This document shows positions 60,886-64,000 of a stretch of DNA of 64,000 nucleotides, piece by piece. Position 1 is the first letter of the stretch, and each line of letters opens with the position of its first letter. The stretch comes from Pseudothermotoga elfii DSM 9442 = NBRC 107921 (GTDB lineage: Bacteria > Thermotogota > Thermotogae > Thermotogales > DSM-5069). The stretch covers positions 1,268,001-1,332,000 of the forward strand of contig NC_022792.1 of NCBI RefSeq assembly GCF_000504085.1, read 5' to 3'. Under the pieces are notes generated by a model. The model worked only from the letters and a program-made list of their open reading frames with translations, ran no database searches and was not told the origin of the DNA. The position numbers were made by a program, and so were the translations under genes.

Positions 60886-61856
60886 TTGTGCATCCTCCTT
60901 CTAAGGAGATATAAGAAAAATGGCCCTCCGAAAACAGACATTGTTATCCCGACAGGTATTTCGTAAGGTTTTGTGATAGTTCTTGAAAGAGTATCAGCCA
61001 GGACCAATACAGAACTTCCCATAAACATACTGAATGGTATCAAATATTTGTGGTTGGATCCTATGATCATTCTACTTATGTGAGGAACAACAAGCCCGAT
61101 GAACCCTATTATTCCAACAACACTTGTTGAAAGTGACGCCAAGAAAACTGCAACCAAAGATATTATGATTCTCGCTCTGTTTATGTTAGTTCCAAGGCTA
61201 ACAGCATTTCTATCGCCAAGAGATATTAAATTGCATGCCTTAGCAAGTAATATCGATAAAATAAGTATTGGTGGTGAATATACAGAAAGAATTGCCACAT
61301 GTTTCCAGCTTCTTCCTGAAATATTGCCATTTAACCACATCAGCACTCCTGATATTTTTTCTGAATTCAATATTGCAAGCATAGAAGAGATAGCACCCAA
61401 AAAGGCATTAACTGCAACACCTGCTAAGACAACCCTTACAGGAGTCAATCCCTTTTTCCAGGCAAGCAGGTAAACTGTCACGGCTGCAACAAGCCCGCCG
61501 AGAAAGCTCGCAACAGGTAAAAGATAATAATGGTCTGGAAGATACAGCATTATCAAAATAGCCATTATGCTTGCCCCAGAAGAGACACCTGTTATTCCTG
61601 GATCAACAAGTGGGTTTTGCATCACAGATTGCAGCAAAACCCCCGATACTGCCAAATTTGCTCCAACAATTGCTGCAATAACGATTCTTGGCAATCTTAA
61701 ATAGCAGATTATCGGCCAATTTTCAGAATCTCTACCAGAAAAAATTTCTCCGAGTGATATTCTGATTGTTCCTGCAATGAGTGACACAAAAATGGAAATT
61801 CCTAACACAGATAGTAGAATGACAAAAGCTATATATCTTATCCTAAAGCGATCCAT
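60882..61856 (-). CDS. FecCD/BtuC-type ABC importer permease (haem candidate)
   Basis: A 324-residue permease with about ten membrane segments and the family motifs RLPRIVIAAIVGANLAVSG, NPLVDPGITGVSSGA, and GIIGFIGLVVPHISR that contacts the ATPase. It would pass haem or a similar metal chelate into the cell together with the ATPase at 60091. Confidence 0.88.
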   Translation of the reverse strand: MDRFRIRYIAFVILLSVLGISIFVSLIAGTIRISLGEIFSGRDSENWPIICYLRLPRIVIAAIVGANLAVSGVLLQSVMQNPLVDPGITGVSSGASIMAILIMLYLPDHYYLLPVASFLGGLVAAVTVYLLAWKKGLTPVRVVLAGVAVNAFLGAISSMLAILNSEKISGVLMWLNGNISGRSWKHVAILSVYSPPILILSILLAKACNLISLGDRNAVSLGTNINRARIIISLVAVFLASLSTSVVGIIGFIGLVVPHISRMIIGSNHKYLIPFSMFMGSSVLVLADTLSRTITKPYEIPVGITMSVFGGPFFLYLLRRRMHK

Positions 61857-61865
61857 GAATACTCC

Positions 61866-62732
61866 TCACTCAAACAAAAGCTCCGCAAGTATTTCCAGAG
61901 CTTCTATTGAACGCAAATTTGCAGATACTCCAAAGTAATTGCTGTCAAGATCAAAAACATTCCCCTTTTTCACTGCTTCAAAACTTTGCCATATTTTATT
62001 TTCCTTAAATTCTTTTTCGAACATTTTCCAGACGGCTTCAGGACTTGCATGACAAAATCTTAAAATATAATCAGGTTGTTTCAAAATAAGGGATTCGAGA
62101 TTTATTGGAACGTACGCTGAAGGAGAAGTTACAACATTTTTTGCTCCTAATTTTTTAACAAGTGAACCAACAAAAGAATGCTCAGTTGCTAACATAAAGC
62201 TTCCAGGGGCACCAAAAATAATCATAACTGTCGGTTTTCGCTTTGTGGTTATCTTGCTCAATATCTTTGCTTCTCTTTTTTTAATGTCATCTAATATCTG
62301 GTTTGCCTCATTTTCTTTTCCTACAAGACTACCAATTTCTAAAATTGCTGTTTTGAGATCATCCAGTGAACTCAGTTTCACAAATTTGAATTTTATTCCA
62401 CTTTCCTCGAGTTTGGGTTTTATCGAATTTTCTAATGAATCGTCAGAAATATAAATATCCGGCTTCAACGACAAAATCACTTCAAAATCTGGATTCATTG
62501 GACTTCCGATTCTCGGCAAATCTTTATACCCCTGCGGCAGTTCATAGCCCGTTGTTGGAATGGCAATAACTTCTGCATGTAACTGATAGAGAATTTCTGC
62601 TACAGAAACTGTGCCTGCAATAATTCTCATTGGCCTATCGGATGAAGTTGTGCTTGTAAAAACAGAAACATTTATTAAGAAAATAAATGTCACGGCAAAA
62701 GCTTTCACCAAGATCGATAAATTCTTTTTCAT
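61866..62732 (-). CDS. IsdE-like haem/metal-chelate binding protein
   Basis: An exported binding protein (288 residues) with a signal segment ILVKAFAVTFIFLINVSVF. The mature part reads RIIAGTVSVAEILYQL, IPTTGYELPQGYKDLPRIGSPMNPDFEVILSLKPDIYIS and SNYFGVSANLRSIEALEILAELLFE, close in pattern to IsdE, where the Met of GSPMNPD binds haem iron. Whether the second ligand is kept cannot be judged by eye. ATG 62732 follows GGAGGG; ATG 62789 would extend past the site. First gene of the leftward operon. Confidence 0.75.
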   Translation of the reverse strand: MKKNLSILVKAFAVTFIFLINVSVFTSTTSSDRPMRIIAGTVSVAEILYQLHAEVIAIPTTGYELPQGYKDLPRIGSPMNPDFEVILSLKPDIYISDDSLENSIKPKLEESGIKFKFVKLSSLDDLKTAILEIGSLVGKENEANQILDDIKKREAKILSKITTKRKPTVMIIFGAPGSFMLATEHSFVGSLVKKLGAKNVVTSPSAYVPINLESLILKQPDYILRFCHASPEAVWKMFEKEFKENKIWQSFEAVKKGNVFDLDSNYFGVSANLRSIEALEILAELLFE

Positions 62733-62811
62733 TATCAACCCTCCTTCAAAACTGTTAATCAAAGTAAGCCACTGGTGAATCAATATCATCTTTACATTTA
62801 TCGCCCCCTTA

Positions 62812-62857
62812 TATATAGCTCTATCTATATAATATAGCTTAGGCTATATATTGTCAA
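62812..62857 (-). promoter_or_regulatory. strong promoter with two palindromic operators upstream of the haem-type operon
   Basis: On the minus strand a consensus TTGACA (62857-62852), 17 bp, TATTAT (62834-62829). The spacer holds ATATAGC-N4-GCTATAT (62832-62849), and the start region TATATAG-N6-CTATATA (62812-62831). Two perfect palindromes covering -35 to +10 imply tight repression, probably by an iron- or haem-responsive regulator (Fur/DtxR-type), not identified here. Confidence 0.7.
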
Positions 62858-63040
62858 CATTGAAAGTAAAGTTACCAAAACACTTTCAACAAAGGATTTT
62901 CTTCAATGTGCCCCGAGTTACTCGAGTGCTGTATTAAATTATCAAAAGCATGAAAACAGTATTTTTGATTCAGCAACATCTTAAAATAAAATACGATTAC
63001 AGAATTTTTCGGGTGCACAGTTAGATCAAGGAGGTCCTGT

Positions 63041-63910
63041 ATGCAGCTAAAAGTCATTTTTGCAGGCATTCTTGTGTCAATCATTTTTGGATTCTCATTT
63101 CTGTTCACGAAAAACGCTCTTGATTATGTCTCGCCGCTAACTTTTCTTTCCTACAGATTTTGTATTGCTTTCTTATTTTTTATGATATTGCTGGTATCTG
63201 GTGTGATCAAACTCGGGAAAAAACCATACTGGAAACTTTTCGCACTGATATTATTTCAACCGGTGCTTTACTTCATTTTCGAAACATACGGCGTTCAAAG
63301 AATTAATTCCTCTGAAGCCGGGATGATCATCGCACTTATTCCAGTTGTTGTAAACGTTCTGGCTGCATTTATGTTGAAAGAAAAAGGCGACCTGTTTCAC
63401 TATATACTTGTAGGGGCAGGCTTTCTGGGTGTTGTATTGATAATAGGTTTTGACCTTTCAAAAGGAACGCTTCTTGGAAAGATATTCATGTTTTTTGCCG
63501 TGTTATCAGGCGCACTGTACAGTATCTATTCAAGAAAATTCTCGAAACAATTTTCACCCGAGGAAATAACCTTTTTCATGATGATGACAGGCGCTATTTT
63601 TTTCACACTCATGAGCATTATGAAAGGTGAGTTTGAAATACAGTTCAACATCCAGACAATAAGCTCAGGGATTTATCTGGGTATATTGTCTTCGGCTGGA
63701 GCATTTTTCCTTCTGAATTACATGATCAACAAAGCTTCTCCAATTGTAACCACGCTTTTTTCAAACCTCACAACTGTTATTTCCGTTATAGCAGGTATAG
63801 CCTTTAGAAATGAGATGGTTGGACTACAACAAATTCTTGGTATGCTTTTGATAATTTCCTCACTTCTGGTTACAACTATCAGAAGACAAAAAGTTTCGCC
63901 TTCCGGTTGA
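63041..63910 (+). CDS. EamA/DMT-family permease
   Basis: A 289-residue membrane protein with ten predicted segments in two EamA repeats (residues 8-140 and 150-285; FGFSFLFTKNALDYVSPL and ETYGVQRINSSEAGMIIALIPVV are typical). It exports amino acids or other metabolites; the substrate cannot be told. AAGGAGG ribosome site; single gene. Confidence 0.85.
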   Translation: MQLKVIFAGILVSIIFGFSFLFTKNALDYVSPLTFLSYRFCIAFLFFMILLVSGVIKLGKKPYWKLFALILFQPVLYFIFETYGVQRINSSEAGMIIALIPVVVNVLAAFMLKEKGDLFHYILVGAGFLGVVLIIGFDLSKGTLLGKIFMFFAVLSGALYSIYSRKFSKQFSPEEITFFMMMTGAIFFTLMSIMKGEFEIQFNIQTISSGIYLGILSSAGAFFLLNYMINKASPIVTTLFSNLTTVISVIAGIAFRNEMVGLQQILGMLLIISSLLVTTIRRQKVSPSG

Positions 63911-63915
63911 AAAAT

Positions 63916-64000
63916 CTAATTTTTAGCACTTTGAGTGTTTTTGACTGCTTCAAGCACAGCTCGAACGAGCTGATCTGTATCATCTGTGATGGGTATCTGT
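63916..64000 (-). CDS. C-terminal end of a leftward gene cut by the window edge
   Basis: The minus strand is open from the edge to a TAG at 63916-63918 and encodes the last 27 residues (QIPITDDTDQLVRAVLEAV...). The even amino-acid use and the convergent position 5 nt after the EamA stop suggest a real gene; its family cannot be named from this fragment. Confidence 0.5.
   Translation of the reverse strand, partial: QIPITDDTDQLVRAVLEAVKNTQSAKN

Overview
The window looks like chromosomal DNA of a thermophilic anaerobe of the Thermotogota, most likely a Pseudothermotoga close to P. lettingae/P. elfii. This rests on the AT-rich, Lys/Glu-rich coding style and on the gene repertoire: a GH66 dextranase operon, a cobinamide-salvage operon behind a cobalamin riboswitch, NiaR/NiaP, and a radical-SAM peptide locus with ABC exporters. 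The species is an inference; no rRNA or tRNA gene is visible to fix it.

Region 1 (1-18.1 kb) is a defence island. It holds two type III-C-like CRISPR effector modules, one cut by the left edge (csx11-cmr4-cmr5-cmr3-like) and one complete (cmr4-cmr5-cmr3-like-cmr1-cmr6-like-abiEi-abiEii::csx11). Between and after them lie a single-chain DarT-DarG ADP-ribosylation toxin/antitoxin, an RmuC-like protein paired with a PD-(D/E)XK nuclease, and a second nucleotidyltransferase toxin with a small partner. The key observation is that an AbiE toxin-antitoxin pair is built into the second effector operon and its nucleotidyltransferase toxin is translationally fused to the N-terminus of the cyclase-dead Cas10 homologue Csx11. 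No CRISPR array, cas1/cas2 or cas6 is visible here.

Region 2 (18.1-25.7 kb) carries WecB, a divergent acyl-carrier/acyl-ligase/ketoreductase/LpxD-like acyltransferase operon (probably surface-sugar acylation in an organism group without ordinary LPS), a secreted SNase-lamin-tail nuclease and a catalase-peroxidase. Region 3 (25.8-33.9 kb) is a leftward peptide (RiPP-like) locus: secreted small protein, a 36-codon precursor peptide gene flanked by a 12-bp inverted repeat, SPASM radical-SAM enzyme, two ABC exporters and a lone ABC ATPase, with a divergent TPR-like protein that may sense or regulate.

Region 4 (33.9-49.3 kb) has NiaR/NiaP with an operator inside the promoter spacer, an EAL protein, a ROK-regulated isomaltooligosaccharide/dextran operon whose binding-protein gene is frameshifted, a clostripain-like lipoprotein, an orphan radical-SAM protein, and an AbrB/ABC-2 transporter set whose permease is broken by a perfect 17-bp tandem duplication. 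Region 5 (49.38-55.9 kb) is the cobamide salvage operon: cobalamin riboswitch with terminator, then an unexplained highly structured about 270-nt segment (HEARO/omega-RNA-like, orphan), then cobT-cobU-cbiR-like-cobS-cbiB-cobD-cobA-DUF71. Region 6 (55.9-64 kb) has a signal-less corrinoid-binding-like protein, an SDR, L-lactate dehydrogenase and a probable haem import/degradation operon (IsdE-like binding protein, permease, ATPase, flavodoxin, HutW-like radical SAM) under a strong promoter with two palindromic operators, followed by an EamA transporter and the tail of a leftward gene.
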